A DNA stretch of 64,000 nucleotides from Acidithiobacillus sp. HP-2 (GCF_015100155.1 NZ_JACKZA010000011.1:62001-126000); one strand, 5' to 3'. Numbered from the stretch's first letter, positions 7,180-15,783 are shown. Program-made: numbers and translations. The notes: generated from the sequence alone by a model not told the origin.

Positions 7180-8994
7180 ATGCCAGAAACCCAAGCCTGC
7201 GTTTATACCGAGCCCTTGAGCTTCCGGATTGTTTTCCGGGTTCTGGGCTCCATGCGCCTGGCGGTCCATTTACTGCTGTTTGTCGCCATAGCCTCAATCA
7301 TTGGCACTATTCTGCCGCAGCAGGAAGTGTATACAGATTACCTGCATCAATTCGGAACCTTCTGGTTTAACGTATTTGGCAATCTGGATTTGTATGATGT
7401 TTATCGCTGTGGATGGTACATGGGGATTGTCGCCTTTTTGATTGTGTCAACAACTGTCTGCGTATTTCGTAATGCACCTCCCATGCTACGGGAAATGCGT
7501 CATGTGAGATCCAACCCATCAGATAGTTTTTTAGAAAGTAGACCGGTTCAGTTCGAATATTTTTCATCAAAATCTGATACAGAATCTATTCAATCGGCAA
7601 TAGCCACCCTGGGCGATTTTGGTTATCAGGCCCGGGTACTCAAGACCCCCACCGGAGACACGGTCATTTTTGCTCAGAAGGGTCGATTTTATCGAACCGG
7701 GTATTTGTTAACCCATGTGGGAATTATTTTATTTTGTGCGGGTGCATTATATAACGCCAATCTTCCCTTGAAATGGGCTGAATGGACGGGTACCGTACAT
7801 CCTGAAAAGAATTTTGATCTTCCTCTGTCAAAAATTCCGCAGTCCAGTTGGCTATCCGCTTCAAGTTCAGCATTTCGTGGAATTATCACCATTCCGGTTG
7901 GACAAACAGTCAACGCCATGTTTGAGCTGGTAGGTGATGGTTTTTTGGTTCAGCATCTTCCATTTATGTTGCGGCTGGATGCTTTCAGGGTCACGCATTA
8001 TTCCAACGGTCTTGCCAAGGATTTTGTCTCGACGATTTCTCTTTATCATCACGATGGGAAAAAGTTCAAAACCGGTATTGTCCGCGTCAATCATCCCATG
8101 TCGGTGGATGGTGTGCAGATTTATCAGTCCAGTTATTCCGACAGTGCTTCAAAATTACACCTGCACAATTACCTGTTGTCTGCACCAGCGTTGCCACCAG
8201 CCACTATTTCCACCAGTGTGGGTGAGCATCTTAAAACTTTTGGTTCACAATATGCGATTTCCATTACTGACTTCAAAACCCAGAATGTCATACCCCGTAA
8301 AGCTGTAGGACTTTCTCCAGGACCGGATCATGGAATGATCAATATGGGGCCGACCGTGAGTTATCTGGTGAATAATGATCGGGATCATACCTGGATTATT
8401 CTTAAATCCTACATGAAAGCTTTTTCCCGGCATGGTGAAGCCTATCGGTTGATTGGGTTTAGAGAGAACGGATCGAGTGCTTATCACTATCTGACAATTC
8501 CACAGGGGCAAAAAGATGGTATCCACTTGTTTATGAGGTATCTCTCGGACCTGGAGCAGGCGGCCAGAAATGGTGAGAATGCCTCAAAAACAGTTTTTAT
8601 CAGTAATCTGAAAAAGGCCGAAGCACAAACTCAGGTTTTCCTAACGCCTCATGAGATGGATGTTTTTTTGCAGTCCAGCCTGAAAGCCATGCAGGAGTTG
8701 CGCGCCTATCCATTGCCATTTCTGACCGTATTTCATGATTATGATTTGCATTGGTCCGCAGGCCTGGAAATAACCCGTTATCCCGGCATGAAAGTTATTT
8801 ATGTGGCCTGTTTCGCCCTGGTTTTTGGAATATTCATTTTATTTTATGTTCCACGTCGGCGTATCTGGATTCAGATGAGTGAGGATGATGATAAAGGGCG
8901 TCGGCTTAAGCTGTTTGGGGATAGTTCAAGAAATGAAGAAGATTTTCATCGAGACATGGAGGAACTGAATGATAAATTGCAGGAGAGACTATGA
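7180..8994 (+). CDS. resB: Cytochrome c biogenesis protein ResB
   Basis: This 604-residue membrane protein carries the ResB N-terminal signature (FRVLGSMRLAVHLLLFVAIASIIGTILPQ), helices near residues 20-42, 75-95 and 170-190, a long periplasmic domain (about 190-535), and a final helix near 540-560 ending in 'FYVPRRRIW'. In system II maturation ResB works with ResC/CcsA to move heme out and ligate it to CxxCH proteins. It is located among three sox cytochrome genes, so it probably serves SoxX, SoxA and the membrane cytochrome. No ResC partner is present in the window; it may have been lost downstream of soxA or lie elsewhere. Confidence 0.9.
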   Translation: MPETQACVYTEPLSFRIVFRVLGSMRLAVHLLLFVAIASIIGTILPQQEVYTDYLHQFGTFWFNVFGNLDLYDVYRCGWYMGIVAFLIVSTTVCVFRNAPPMLREMRHVRSNPSDSFLESRPVQFEYFSSKSDTESIQSAIATLGDFGYQARVLKTPTGDTVIFAQKGRFYRTGYLLTHVGIILFCAGALYNANLPLKWAEWTGTVHPEKNFDLPLSKIPQSSWLSASSSAFRGIITIPVGQTVNAMFELVGDGFLVQHLPFMLRLDAFRVTHYSNGLAKDFVSTISLYHHDGKKFKTGIVRVNHPMSVDGVQIYQSSYSDSASKLHLHNYLLSAPALPPATISTSVGEHLKTFGSQYAISITDFKTQNVIPRKAVGLSPGPDHGMINMGPTVSYLVNNDRDHTWIILKSYMKAFSRHGEAYRLIGFRENGSSAYHYLTIPQGQKDGIHLFMRYLSDLEQAARNGENASKTVFISNLKKAEAQTQVFLTPHEMDVFLQSSLKAMQELRAYPLPFLTVFHDYDLHWSAGLEITRYPGMKVIYVACFALVFGIFILFYVPRRRIWIQMSEDDDKGRRLKLFGDSSRNEEDFHRDMEELNDKLQERL

Positions 8995-9041
8995 AGGGAC
9001 ACCTTTTTAACGCGTGTTGGGAATTTTAACAGGAGGTCGTT

Positions 9042-9425
9042 ATGAAAACATCAAAACTAGTTGTCATAGCCGTCATAACATGCGCTGCTGGTTTTATAGG
9101 ATCTGAAACTGTCGCTGTGGCTGCACCTATGACTAATGCGCAAAATATTGCAGCCGGAAAGTCCATTGCATTTAACCGTACGCAAGGTAATTGTTTGGCC
9201 TGCCATGTGTTGCCTGGCGGGACAATGGCAGGTAACGTCGGTCCCGATCTGTCGGTCTTGCCCCTTAAAGCCATATTTAAAACAAAAGAAAAACTCGTAG
9301 ATTTTTTGTATGACCTGGAAAAGGTGATCCCGCACATCAATATGCCCCAGTTTGGTAAAAACAAAGTGCTGACGCATCATCAGATGGAGTTGGTGGCCGA
9401 TTACTTATGGTCATTGAAGGGCTAG
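9042..9425 (+). CDS. soxX: Sulfur oxidation cytochrome SoxX
   Basis: The 127-residue protein has a Sec signal peptide (cleavage likely after VAVAA, residue 28). It carries a single c-type heme site CLACH (C51, C54, H55), 'GNVGPDL' and a probable axial Met at M101 in 'HINMPQFG'. This is the layout of SoxX, which pairs with SoxA to join thiosulfate to SoxYZ. A strong AGGAGGT ribosome site is present. The gene looks intact, but its partner soxA is truncated 28 bp downstream. Confidence 0.93.
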   Translation: MKTSKLVVIAVITCAAGFIGSETVAVAAPMTNAQNIAAGKSIAFNRTQGNCLACHVLPGGTMAGNVGPDLSVLPLKAIFKTKEKLVDFLYDLEKVIPHINMPQFGKNKVLTHHQMELVADYLWSLKG

Positions 9426-9453
9426 GATCGTTATCCCGATATGGAGTACAATC

Positions 9454-9873
9454 ATGAAAAAATTATTGATAGTTGCTGCCGCGATCAGTCTGGTAGGCGT
9501 TGCCGGGAGTGCAGAAGCGATCGTCTGGTGGAATCTGGGTAATATTAAAGTGGGTCCTGAACAAACCCTCAAGGATTTTCACCAGTATTTCAAGGAACAA
9601 TTTCCGAAAATGTCCCTGCAAAAATATGCGCTCGGCAGTTACGCCTTCAGCCCGGAAATGTATCAACAATATCAGGAAGCCATTCAGTTTAATCCGGGAG
9701 ATCTGACGCTCAGTCAGGGTAAGGCCGCCTGGGAGAAAAAATTTCCAGACGGGAAAACCTATGCGTCCTGCTTTAAGGATGGCGGCAAAGGTGTGGCCGC
9801 CAGTTATCCGTATTGTAAATATCTCCCGGCAAAGCCGGGAGCTTTAGTTCGTGAGCCGCTCAAAGCGGCTTAA
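9454..9873 (+). pseudogene. soxA: soxA, truncated by an IS200-type insertion
   Basis: The reading frame opens with a Sec signal peptide (cleavage after GSAEA, residue 22). It follows the SoxA pattern up to residue 120: 'DFHQYFKEQFPKM', 'GSYAFSPEMYQQYQEAI', then 'GKTYASCFKDGGKGVAASYPY'. From residue 121 to the stop at 139 the codons come from the end of the insertion element, starting in its CTCCCGGC/GCCGGGAG hairpin. SoxA is normally about 260-290 residues, so the C-terminal heme domain with the active-site cysteine is missing. No continuation of soxA is found on the far side of the element. The protein cannot be a working SoxA, unless another copy exists elsewhere. Confidence 0.85.
9823..9870. 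repeat. Transposase-distal end hairpins of the IS200-type element
   Basis: Two adjacent perfect stem-loops, 8-bp arms with AAA loop at 9823-9841 and 7-bp arms with CAA loop at 9854-9870, lie between the soxA fragment and the tnpA stop. Such hairpins are recognised as single-stranded DNA by TnpA. Confidence 0.75.
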
Positions 9874-9928
9874 AACGGGGACGCTAACGCGGCCCCTCAG
9901 TTTTGGCGCCACCACTGGGTGGCCCGGA

Positions 9929-10360
9929 TCAACTCCATATGTTCAACTGATCTACTCGTTCATCCTCTTTTTCCTGATGGCGAATATAATCTCGAATCAT
10001 CGCCTCATCTCTACCCACCGTCGATACAAAATACCCACGCGCCCAAAAATGCTGGCCCACGAAATTACGCTTCCGTTCACCGTAAGTCCGCGCTATATGG
10101 ATCGCGCTCTTGCCCTTGATGTAACCCACCACACTGGATACTGCGTACTTCGGCGGTATCGAAATCAGCATATGAACATGGTCTACCATCAGATGCCCTT
10201 CTTCTATCCGGCTTTCCTTATGCCGGGCCAAAGCCCGAAATACCTCCCCAAGATCATTCCGTAACTGACCGTACAACACCCTACGTCGGCACTTCGGAAT
10301 AAATACTATGTGATATTTGCACTCCCACTTGCTGTGCCTTAGGCTCAATCCTTCGTCCAT
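9929..10360 (-). CDS. tnpA: IS200-type Y1 transposase (REP-like TnpA)
   Basis: The 143-residue protein has the HUH nuclease motif HVH (H61, H63) and the catalytic tyrosine Y125 in 'MIRDYIRHQE', in the order and spacing of IS200/IS605 TnpA. It cuts and joins single-stranded element ends. The reading frame is intact, so the element may still be active. The ATG at 10360 was chosen because AAGGAG lies 6 bases upstream; a longer version from 10375 would include that ribosome site in its coding region. Confidence 0.92.
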   Translation of the reverse strand: MDEGLSLRHSKWECKYHIVFIPKCRRRVLYGQLRNDLGEVFRALARHKESRIEEGHLMVDHVHMLISIPPKYAVSSVVGYIKGKSAIHIARTYGERKRNFVGQHFWARGYFVSTVGRDEAMIRDYIRHQEKEDERVDQLNIWS

Positions 10361-10443
10361 CGGTTTCTCCTTCATCGTGTGCTTGGCGGCTCACAACGTC
10401 GGTTCTCCGATGGACTCCCCTATATGTCAAACATCTACTGTCA

Positions 10444-10460
10444 CCCCGGCAGAGCCGGGG
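10444..10460. repeat. Transposase-proximal end hairpin of the IS200-type element
   Basis: CCCCGGC-AGA-GCCGGGG forms a 7-bp stem upstream of tnpA. It resembles the hairpin at the other end (CCCGGC-AAA-GCCGGG core), which helps define the element. Confidence 0.7.
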
Positions 10461-10486
10461 GATTTCCTATTTTTGGTTAATCACAA

Positions 10487-10688
10487 ATCTAAAAAACGGC
10501 AGAGGGTCGGGAGGCTTTGCCGCGACTTTGTCCCGCGCCGTTGTTGTTCTTGGCGAAATCCTGCGCCCATCAGGAGAGCTGTTTGAGCCCGTAGGGCGAG
10601 TTCTCTCCTGACAGCAGGATGAGCCTTAGAACAACAGGCAAGGGGCGTTGGAGCAAAAAGCCTCCCGACCCTCTGCCGTTTTTTAGAT
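10487..10688. repeat. 202-bp nested palindromic unit with 32-bp perfect arms (MITE-like or structured RNA)
   Basis: The outer arms 10487-10518 and 10657-10688 are perfect inverted copies of 32 bp, ending in runs of A and T. Three more inner pairs are nested in the right order: TGTTGTTCT (10542-10550) with AGAACAACA (10628-10636), ATCCTGC (10558-10564) with GCAGGAT (10614-10620), and TCAGGAGAG (10570-10578) with CTCTCCTGA (10603-10611). The tip is GCCC-GTA-GGGC. Either strand could fold into one long stem. No open frame explains it. It might be a miniature mobile element, a stable RNA, or a very large bidirectional terminator behind anmK. Confidence 0.75.
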
Positions 10689-10702
10689 GACAGAACCAGA
10701 TA

Positions 10703-11836
10703 TTAAGCGTGGGCCAGTCGAGATAATAATTCCGCCCAGTTCCTGCCCGGCAGAATATTGCCCAAGACCACGGCTTCCCGGACTCCCGTCACCTGACCAT
10801 AGGCTAGTGCTTTTCCTCGCAAGCATTGTTCACCCAACCAGGCAAAAGCCAAAGCCTCAAGTGCCTGACTGGGAATCCCGCTTTGTTCTGCACCATGATG
10901 TACCTGCAACTCAGGTAAAGCCGACTGCAATTCCCGCATCAGCGTTGGATTTTCAGCGCCGCCGCCAAACACCAGCAATTCTTTTGCATCCGGTGTCCAT
11001 TTTCGCAGGGCATCTGCCACCGTTATGGCCGTCAATGCCGTTAACGTAGCAACAAAATCCGCCCCCGAATATTTCCAGTCATTCCACCATTGATGGACCA
11101 GCCGATCATCAAAACTTTCCCGACCGGTACTTTTGGGTGGAGATTGCCGGAAATAGGGGTGTTTCAGCCATTGGGCGAGGGGCAACGCCTGAACTTTACC
11201 TGCCGCAGCCAATTTGCCGTCCAGATCGCAACAGGCTTCGCCTCCGCTCAGAATCCGGACCGCAGCATCAATCAATACATTCCCGGGCCCGGTATCGAAG
11301 GCCTGCAAAGCCCGGGAGTCATCACCGCCAGGGATCCAGGTTAAATTTGCCATACCGCCCAGATTCAGGACCAGACGTGGCTGCTGTGCCTGAAACAGGC
11401 GCTGATGAAATGGGGGAACCAGTGGTGCGCCCTCACCACCAGCGGCAACATCTGCTCGCCGAAAATCATGGACCACCGTCAGACCCGTAGCGATAGCTAC
11501 ATCGGCGGCTGAACCGATCTGCAGGGTAAAACCGGGAACAGCACGCGGCTGATGCCGAATGGTCTGGCCATGCAGGGCAATAAAATCCACCGGCCCCAGT
11601 TTACTGATGGCAGTCTGTGCCACCTCCGCATAACAGGCCCCCAGTTGCCGATCCAGTACGGCCATTTGCTCGACACTGAGGAGGCCATTGGCGGCAAGCA
11701 CCATCTTGCGCAAGGGCGCGGCAAAAGGCTGGCTGATTAAACCGGCATAACCCTGTGCAGGAGCAACATCGAAATCCAGCACCGCCGCATCAACGCCATC
11801 GGCACTGGTTCCGGACATCAAACCCAAACCGCGCAA
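10703..11836 (-). CDS. anmK: Anhydro-N-acetylmuramic acid kinase
   Basis: The 377-residue product starts with GLMSGTSADGVDAAV, the phosphate-binding loop of AnmK, and has 'HGQTIRHQP', 'NLGGMANLT' and 'FDTGPGNVLIDAA', all family marks of this ASKHA-fold kinase. It opens and phosphorylates 1,6-anhydro-MurNAc from cell-wall turnover to MurNAc-6-phosphate in the cytoplasm. Downstream on its strand lies the large palindrome. AmgK and MurU, the later recycling enzymes of the non-E. coli route, are also encoded in this window at about 54-55.7 kb. Confidence 0.94.
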   Translation of the reverse strand: MRGLGLMSGTSADGVDAAVLDFDVAPAQGYAGLISQPFAAPLRKMVLAANGLLSVEQMAVLDRQLGACYAEVAQTAISKLGPVDFIALHGQTIRHQPRAVPGFTLQIGSAADVAIATGLTVVHDFRRADVAAGGEGAPLVPPFHQRLFQAQQPRLVLNLGGMANLTWIPGGDDSRALQAFDTGPGNVLIDAAVRILSGGEACCDLDGKLAAAGKVQALPLAQWLKHPYFRQSPPKSTGRESFDDRLVHQWWNDWKYSGADFVATLTALTAITVADALRKWTPDAKELLVFGGGAENPTLMRELQSALPELQVHHGAEQSGIPSQALEALAFAWLGEQCLRGKALAYGQVTGVREAVVLGNILPGRNWAELLSRLAHA

Positions 11837-11892
11837 GCCGTTACCGCTTCACTACAGGATTCAGAAATTGTTCCTGCTGCGAACAGCCTCCC

Positions 11893-12375
11893 TCAATGTT
11901 CGTGACCGTGCTCACCATGTACGTGACCGTGAGCCAGTTCTTCTGCTGTCGCATCACGTACATCCAGTACCGTGACATCAAAATTCAGCGTCATTCCGGC
12001 CAGTGGATGATTCAAATCTACGGTCACATCATCGCCTTCAATATCAATCACCGTGGCCAGACGGGCACCTTCGTCCGTCTCGGTTTCAAACTGCGTCCCG
12101 ATTTCGAGATCTTCCGGATCATCAAAATCTTCCTTGGCAACCACTTCCACCAGATCCTCATCCCAGTCGCCATAACCTTCTTCGGGCGGAATGGATACTT
12201 CAACCTTGTCGCCCGCGCGATGCCCGGCCAGAGCCTGCTCCAATCCGGGAATGATTCCGTGGTGTCCGTGCAGATAAATAAGTGGTTCTTCACCTACAGA
12301 GCTGTCAATCAGCTCTCCCTCTTCATCGGTGAGGGAATAGTCGATGGTGACTACTTTGTCGTTGCTGATGATCAT
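11893..12375 (-). CDS. FKBP-type peptidyl-prolyl isomerase, SlyD-like
   Basis: The 160-residue protein has the SlyD layout. A split FKBP domain (VVTIDYSLTDEEGELIDSS, then 'PLIYLHGHHGIIPGLEQALAGHRAGDKVEVSIPPEEGYG') surrounds an insert-in-flap chaperone domain (about residues 70-125). The His-rich tail (HGHVHGEHGHEH) can bind nickel or other metals. It probably aids protein folding in the cytoplasm, with a possible metal-handling role. The start at 12375 follows a good AGGACG ribosome site; a much longer frame upstream overlaps hemH and was rejected. Confidence 0.9.
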   Translation of the reverse strand: MIISNDKVVTIDYSLTDEEGELIDSSVGEEPLIYLHGHHGIIPGLEQALAGHRAGDKVEVSIPPEEGYGDWDEDLVEVVAKEDFDDPEDLEIGTQFETETDEGARLATVIDIEGDDVTVDLNHPLAGMTLNFDVTVLDVRDATAEELAHGHVHGEHGHEH

Positions 12376-12430
12376 ATTGGGCGTCCTATAGATGAGGGCT
12401 GGAGGATAAAGACTGATTTCAGTGAGAATT

Positions 12431-13444
12431 CTAGCTTGACTGGGCAGAAACGGCAAAATTTTCCGGGGCCTCCCAAAACTGCCAGGAAGGCGCAAGAATC
12501 TCACTGAATGCCTTGATCCACATAGGATTTTCATTAAGTGCCGGAATATATCGTAAAGTTTTTCCGCCAACATTCAAAAAAGTTTCTTTGCCCTCCAGCG
12601 CAATTTCCTGGAGGGTCTCCACACAATCCGCCGAAAATCCGGGGCAGAGGACATCCATTTCCCGAATCCCCTGCCGGGCCAGACCCATCAGGGTTTTATC
12701 CGTATAAGGCTCAAGCCATTTAGCCGCGCCAAAACGACTCTGGAAGGTCTGAACCCATTCGCCCTGATTCAGGCCCAACTCCTGCACCAAAAGTGCCGTG
12801 GTGGTTTCGCACTGCTGACGATAAGGATCACCCAACTGAATGGACCGCTGTGGCAGGCCATGAAAGGAAATGAGCAACTTTTCAGCGCGACCGTTTTCCT
12901 GCCACCAGTGACGGACACTTTCTGCCAGCGCATGAATATAGGCAGGGTGGGCATGCCAGTCCCGGAGCATGCGTAATTCGGGAATATCCCGCATACCGCG
13001 CAACACATCGGCGACCTTGTCGAATATGGAGGCCGTAGTAGCAGCGGCATATTGGGGATAGAGCGGCACCACCAGTATTTTTTCGCAACCCGATTGGCGC
13101 AGTTCTGCCATTTTCTGCTGTAACGACGGCTTTCCATAGCGCATGGCCAGTTCTATGCGTAACTGTCCGGGAAAATGGGTATCACAATACTGCTGTAAGC
13201 CATCCGCAAGGCGCTGACTATATACCATTAAAGGAGACCCTTCGGGCATCCAGATGCTGGCATAATTGCGCGCCGAACGCGCCGGACGGAAAGTCAGAAT
13301 CGGACCATTTAATATGGGCCACCAGATAATCCGGGGTAATTCCACCACCCGCCGATCACTGAGGAACTCACGCAGATAACGGCGTACGGCTGCCGCTGTA
13401 GGAGCCTCAGGCGTACCCAGATTGACCAGCAGAACACCAATCAT
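12431..13444 (-). CDS. hemH: Ferrochelatase
   Basis: This 337-residue enzyme begins VLLVNLGTPEAP and carries the active-site region 'LLISFHGLPQRSIQLGDPY' and 'CPGFSADCVETLQEI', all conserved in HemH. It inserts ferrous iron into protoporphyrin IX, the last step of protoheme synthesis. That feeds the heme-modifying enzymes at the left of the window. The reading frame overlaps the xthA stop; of two adjacent ATGs the second (13444) has better spacing from AGGAGGA. It is probably cotranscribed with xthA and the GST gene. Confidence 0.95.
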   Translation of the reverse strand: MIGVLLVNLGTPEAPTAAAVRRYLREFLSDRRVVELPRIIWWPILNGPILTFRPARSARNYASIWMPEGSPLMVYSQRLADGLQQYCDTHFPGQLRIELAMRYGKPSLQQKMAELRQSGCEKILVVPLYPQYAAATTASIFDKVADVLRGMRDIPELRMLRDWHAHPAYIHALAESVRHWWQENGRAEKLLISFHGLPQRSIQLGDPYRQQCETTTALLVQELGLNQGEWVQTFQSRFGAAKWLEPYTDKTLMGLARQGIREMDVLCPGFSADCVETLQEIALEGKETFLNVGGKTLRYIPALNENPMWIKAFSEILAPSWQFWEAPENFAVSAQSS

Positions 13445-14220
13445 CATTCCTCCTGCAGTTGAATCAAAACCGGCGCGTGATCTGAAGGTCGTTCAGCAGC
13501 CCGTGCATTCCGATCGATGGCTACATCCTGAACCTCCGCCATCAAGGCGTTGGAGGCCAGAATCAAATCAATCCGCAACCCGCGATTACGGCGGAATCCT
13601 GCCGCCCGATAATCCCACCAACTCCATTCCTGAAGATCACCATGTTGGTGACGCCAGCTATCCTGCAGCCCAAGATTCAGCAGGGCCGTCAGGGCTGCCC
13701 GTTCGGGGGGAGAGCACAGGACATCTTCACCCCAGGCGACCGGGTCATAAACATCCCGGTCATCGGGTGCAATATTAAAATCTCCGACGAGCAGCAGTCG
13801 GGGCCACTGCTGCAATTCCTTTGCAATCAAAGCTCGCAGACGCTCCAGCCACTGTAGCTTGTAGGGATATTTGTCACTTTCCAATGACTGGCCGTTGGGC
13901 ACATACACATTTACCACCCGGGTGCCCGCGAAAGTGCCCGCGCAAAGCCGCGCCTGACCGTCGCTTCCATCTGGCCAATCGCAGCGCCCATCTTCCGGTA
14001 CGCTGCGACTGAGTATCGCCACGCCGTTATAGGTAGGCTGCCCATGATATAGTGCGTGATAACCCGCTTCAGCCAGTTCGGCAACGGGAAATTTTTCATC
14101 GGTGAGCTTGGTTTCCTGCAGACACAGCACATCCGGAGATTTTTCCTGCAACCACTCGAGCACTTGCGGAAGCCGCACCTTCAGTGAATTGACATTCCAG
14201 CTGGCCACTTTCATGGACAT
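13444..14220 (-). CDS. xthA: Exodeoxyribonuclease III (AP endonuclease)
   Basis: The 258-residue protein has the EEP nuclease signature: 'SWNVNSLKVRLPQVLEW', 'LCLQETKLTDEKFP', 'YNGVAILSR', 'VGDFNIAPDDRDV', 'GLRIDLILAS' and the catalytic tail 'RPSDHAPVLIQL'. It cleaves abasic sites and trims 3' ends in base excision repair. Its ATG overlaps the stop of the upstream GST gene (TAATG), so translation is probably coupled. A second, more distant family member lies at 16081-16842. Confidence 0.94.
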   Translation of the reverse strand: MSMKVASWNVNSLKVRLPQVLEWLQEKSPDVLCLQETKLTDEKFPVAELAEAGYHALYHGQPTYNGVAILSRSVPEDGRCDWPDGSDGQARLCAGTFAGTRVVNVYVPNGQSLESDKYPYKLQWLERLRALIAKELQQWPRLLLVGDFNIAPDDRDVYDPVAWGEDVLCSPPERAALTALLNLGLQDSWRHQHGDLQEWSWWDYRAAGFRRNRGLRIDLILASNALMAEVQDVAIDRNARAAERPSDHAPVLIQLQEE

Positions 14221-14822
14221 TACTGCGGTAGTGTCGCATTAACACTGGGCCGTAAACGCATACTGTGCATCCAGGCCAACAAATCGGGAAACTGGACCAG
14301 AAAGTCCGGAGCCCGCAGATCCACATAACCCACTGCAGCTACCGTCGCAATTTGTGACAGATTCAATACTGGCGCAGATGCCGCGTCTTTCCACACCCTG
14401 GTTTCCTCCTGAAGCATGGCCAGCGCCGTAGTCACCTTGCCACGCGCGCGCTGCAACATGTTCAGATCCTGACAATCAGCCGCGTGACGTTGTTCCAGAA
14501 CCCAGGCAATGGTCGTATCCATGATGCCGCTGGCCAGTGCTTCCACACGCAGGGCTTCAATACGCGCTTCTGGATCTTTGGGAACAATCGCCGGATCAGG
14601 ACGCAACACCTCCAGATACTGAACAATCACAGCAGAATCATAAACCGCCGAACCATCACTACGCAGCAGTACGGGGATTTTGCCCAGCGGATTGTGGGTG
14701 AGGGCAGCATGGTCCTGAGTCCGCAAATTGACCCACTCGACTTCGCAGGGGATGTTTTTTTCCAATAGCACCATACGGACCTTGCGGGCATAGGGGCTGG
14801 TTTCGGTAGCGAACAGGCGCAT
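14220..14822 (-). CDS. Glutathione S-transferase family protein
   Basis: The 200-residue protein has a thioredoxin-fold N-terminus (MRLFATETSPYARKVRMVLLEKNIPCE, with Ser/Pro at the active position), 'NPLGKIPVLLRSDGSAVYDSAVIVQYLE' for glutathione binding, and a helical C-terminal domain. It resembles YibF-type GSTs of unknown substrate. It heads the GST-xthA-hemH unit on the minus strand. It is divergent from rlmJ with 79 bp between. Confidence 0.88.
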   Translation of the reverse strand: MRLFATETSPYARKVRMVLLEKNIPCEVEWVNLRTQDHAALTHNPLGKIPVLLRSDGSAVYDSAVIVQYLEVLRPDPAIVPKDPEARIEALRVEALASGIMDTTIAWVLEQRHAADCQDLNMLQRARGKVTTALAMLQEETRVWKDAASAPVLNLSQIATVAAVGYVDLRAPDFLVQFPDLLAWMHSMRLRPSVNATLPQ

Positions 14823-14901
14823 CTTTTTCTCCTTATGGGTAGGCCAGCGTTGACTCTGTTATCATGACTTAAATTATCATCCCTAGCCAAGCCCAGGAAT
14901 C

Positions 14902-15750
14902 ATGAACTACCAACATCATTTTCATGCCGGTAATGCGGCAGATTGCACCAAACATCTGGCGCTTTTTCTTGTTTTGGAGGCCTTGACCCGCAAGGACACC
15001 CCACTGGCCTACATCGACACGCATGCCGGAGCAGGCAGTTACCCAATGGGCAACAGCGGAGAACATCTTGGCGGCATTACGCGCCTCTGGGCAGATCGAC
15101 GCAGCCTGCCCCAATCCGGGGAATGGCTCAAATGCATTCAGCAGATCAATCACGACAAACAACTGCTGCACTACCCCGGCTCGGCCCGGCTGGCCGCCGA
15201 ACTGCTCAGGCCTCAAGATCGGATGATTTTATGTGAAACAGAGGCGGAAATTGCCTTGCAGTTACGAGCAAACCTGGGCAAAAGATCGCATACCAGCATT
15301 TTGAACGAAGACGGATATCGCGCCCTTTTTGCCCATATTCCTCCGCAGGAAAAACGCGGTCTGGTGTTCATTGATCCGCCCTTTGAGCGCCGGGACGAAT
15401 GGGAAATGCTCGCCGATACCATACTGCGTGCCTATCAACGCTGGCCTCAGGGAACCTATCTTATCTGGTATCCCATAAAAATACGGGGTACGATCACGCG
15501 GTTCTGGCAGGCCATACGTGGCAAGATTGCGGCGCAGGTGTTTGAACTGACACAACGGCCGGAAGATGGACGCGAAGCCCTGGCCGGTAGCGGATTGTTG
15601 CTGATCAATGCGCCCTGGGGCGTCAAGGAAGCCCTCAGCGCCGGTCTTACGGAACTTGGCCCGCTACTGGCCGACCCACAATCGGGAGGATTCTGGTCTC
15701 TGCGTTGCAGCGGCTGGGCCGCTCCTGAAAAAGCCGGTCAAAAAAAATGA
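14902..15750 (+). CDS. rlmJ: 23S rRNA (adenine2030-N6)-methyltransferase
   Basis: The 282-residue protein begins MNYQHHFHAGNAADCTKH, followed by 'YIDTHAGAGSYPM' (SAM site) and 'GLVFIDPPFERRDEW', where DPPF is the catalytic loop of an N6-adenine methyltransferase. This set is specific for the RlmJ/YhiR family, which modifies A2030 of 23S rRNA. It stands at the start of a plus-strand run of translation-related and repair genes. Confidence 0.94.
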   Translation: MNYQHHFHAGNAADCTKHLALFLVLEALTRKDTPLAYIDTHAGAGSYPMGNSGEHLGGITRLWADRRSLPQSGEWLKCIQQINHDKQLLHYPGSARLAAELLRPQDRMILCETEAEIALQLRANLGKRSHTSILNEDGYRALFAHIPPQEKRGLVFIDPPFERRDEWEMLADTILRAYQRWPQGTYLIWYPIKIRGTITRFWQAIRGKIAAQVFELTQRPEDGREALAGSGLLLINAPWGVKEALSAGLTELGPLLADPQSGGFWSLRCSGWAAPEKAGQKK

Positions 15751-15783
15751 TTCATCTCAATCACGCAGAGAAAGGTTAAGCGG

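Larger units (their letters stand above)
9822..10466 (-). mobile_element. IS200/IS605-group insertion element (tnpA only)
   Basis: A Y1 transposase gene on the minus strand is flanked by subterminal hairpins, as expected of IS200/IS605 elements, which lack inverted-repeat ends. The right end, at the left here, has CTCCCGGC-AAA-GCCGGGAG (9823-9841) and AGCCGCT-CAA-AGCGGCT (9854-9870). The left end, at the right here, has CCCCGGC-AGA-GCCGGGG (10444-10460). Exact ends are estimated. There is no tnpB, so it is an IS200-like rather than IS605-like layout. It sits in the 3' half of soxA. Confidence 0.85.

Noticed and set aside
9851-10264. Plus-strand frame across the IS element
   Set aside because: It is antisense to tnpA, whose HUH and tyrosine motifs are intact.
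10487-10688. Palindrome as an integron attC site or group II intron domain
   Set aside because: No GTTRRRY/RYYYAAC core sites or integrase nearby, and no domain V-like or reverse transcriptase sequence.
10487-10688. Palindrome as guide RNA of a TnpB/IscB element
   Set aside because: No tnpB or iscB gene is present, the element's end hairpin at 10444-10460 lies outside the palindrome, and perfect 32-bp arms do not fit the usual guide scaffold. It cannot be fully excluded without a search.
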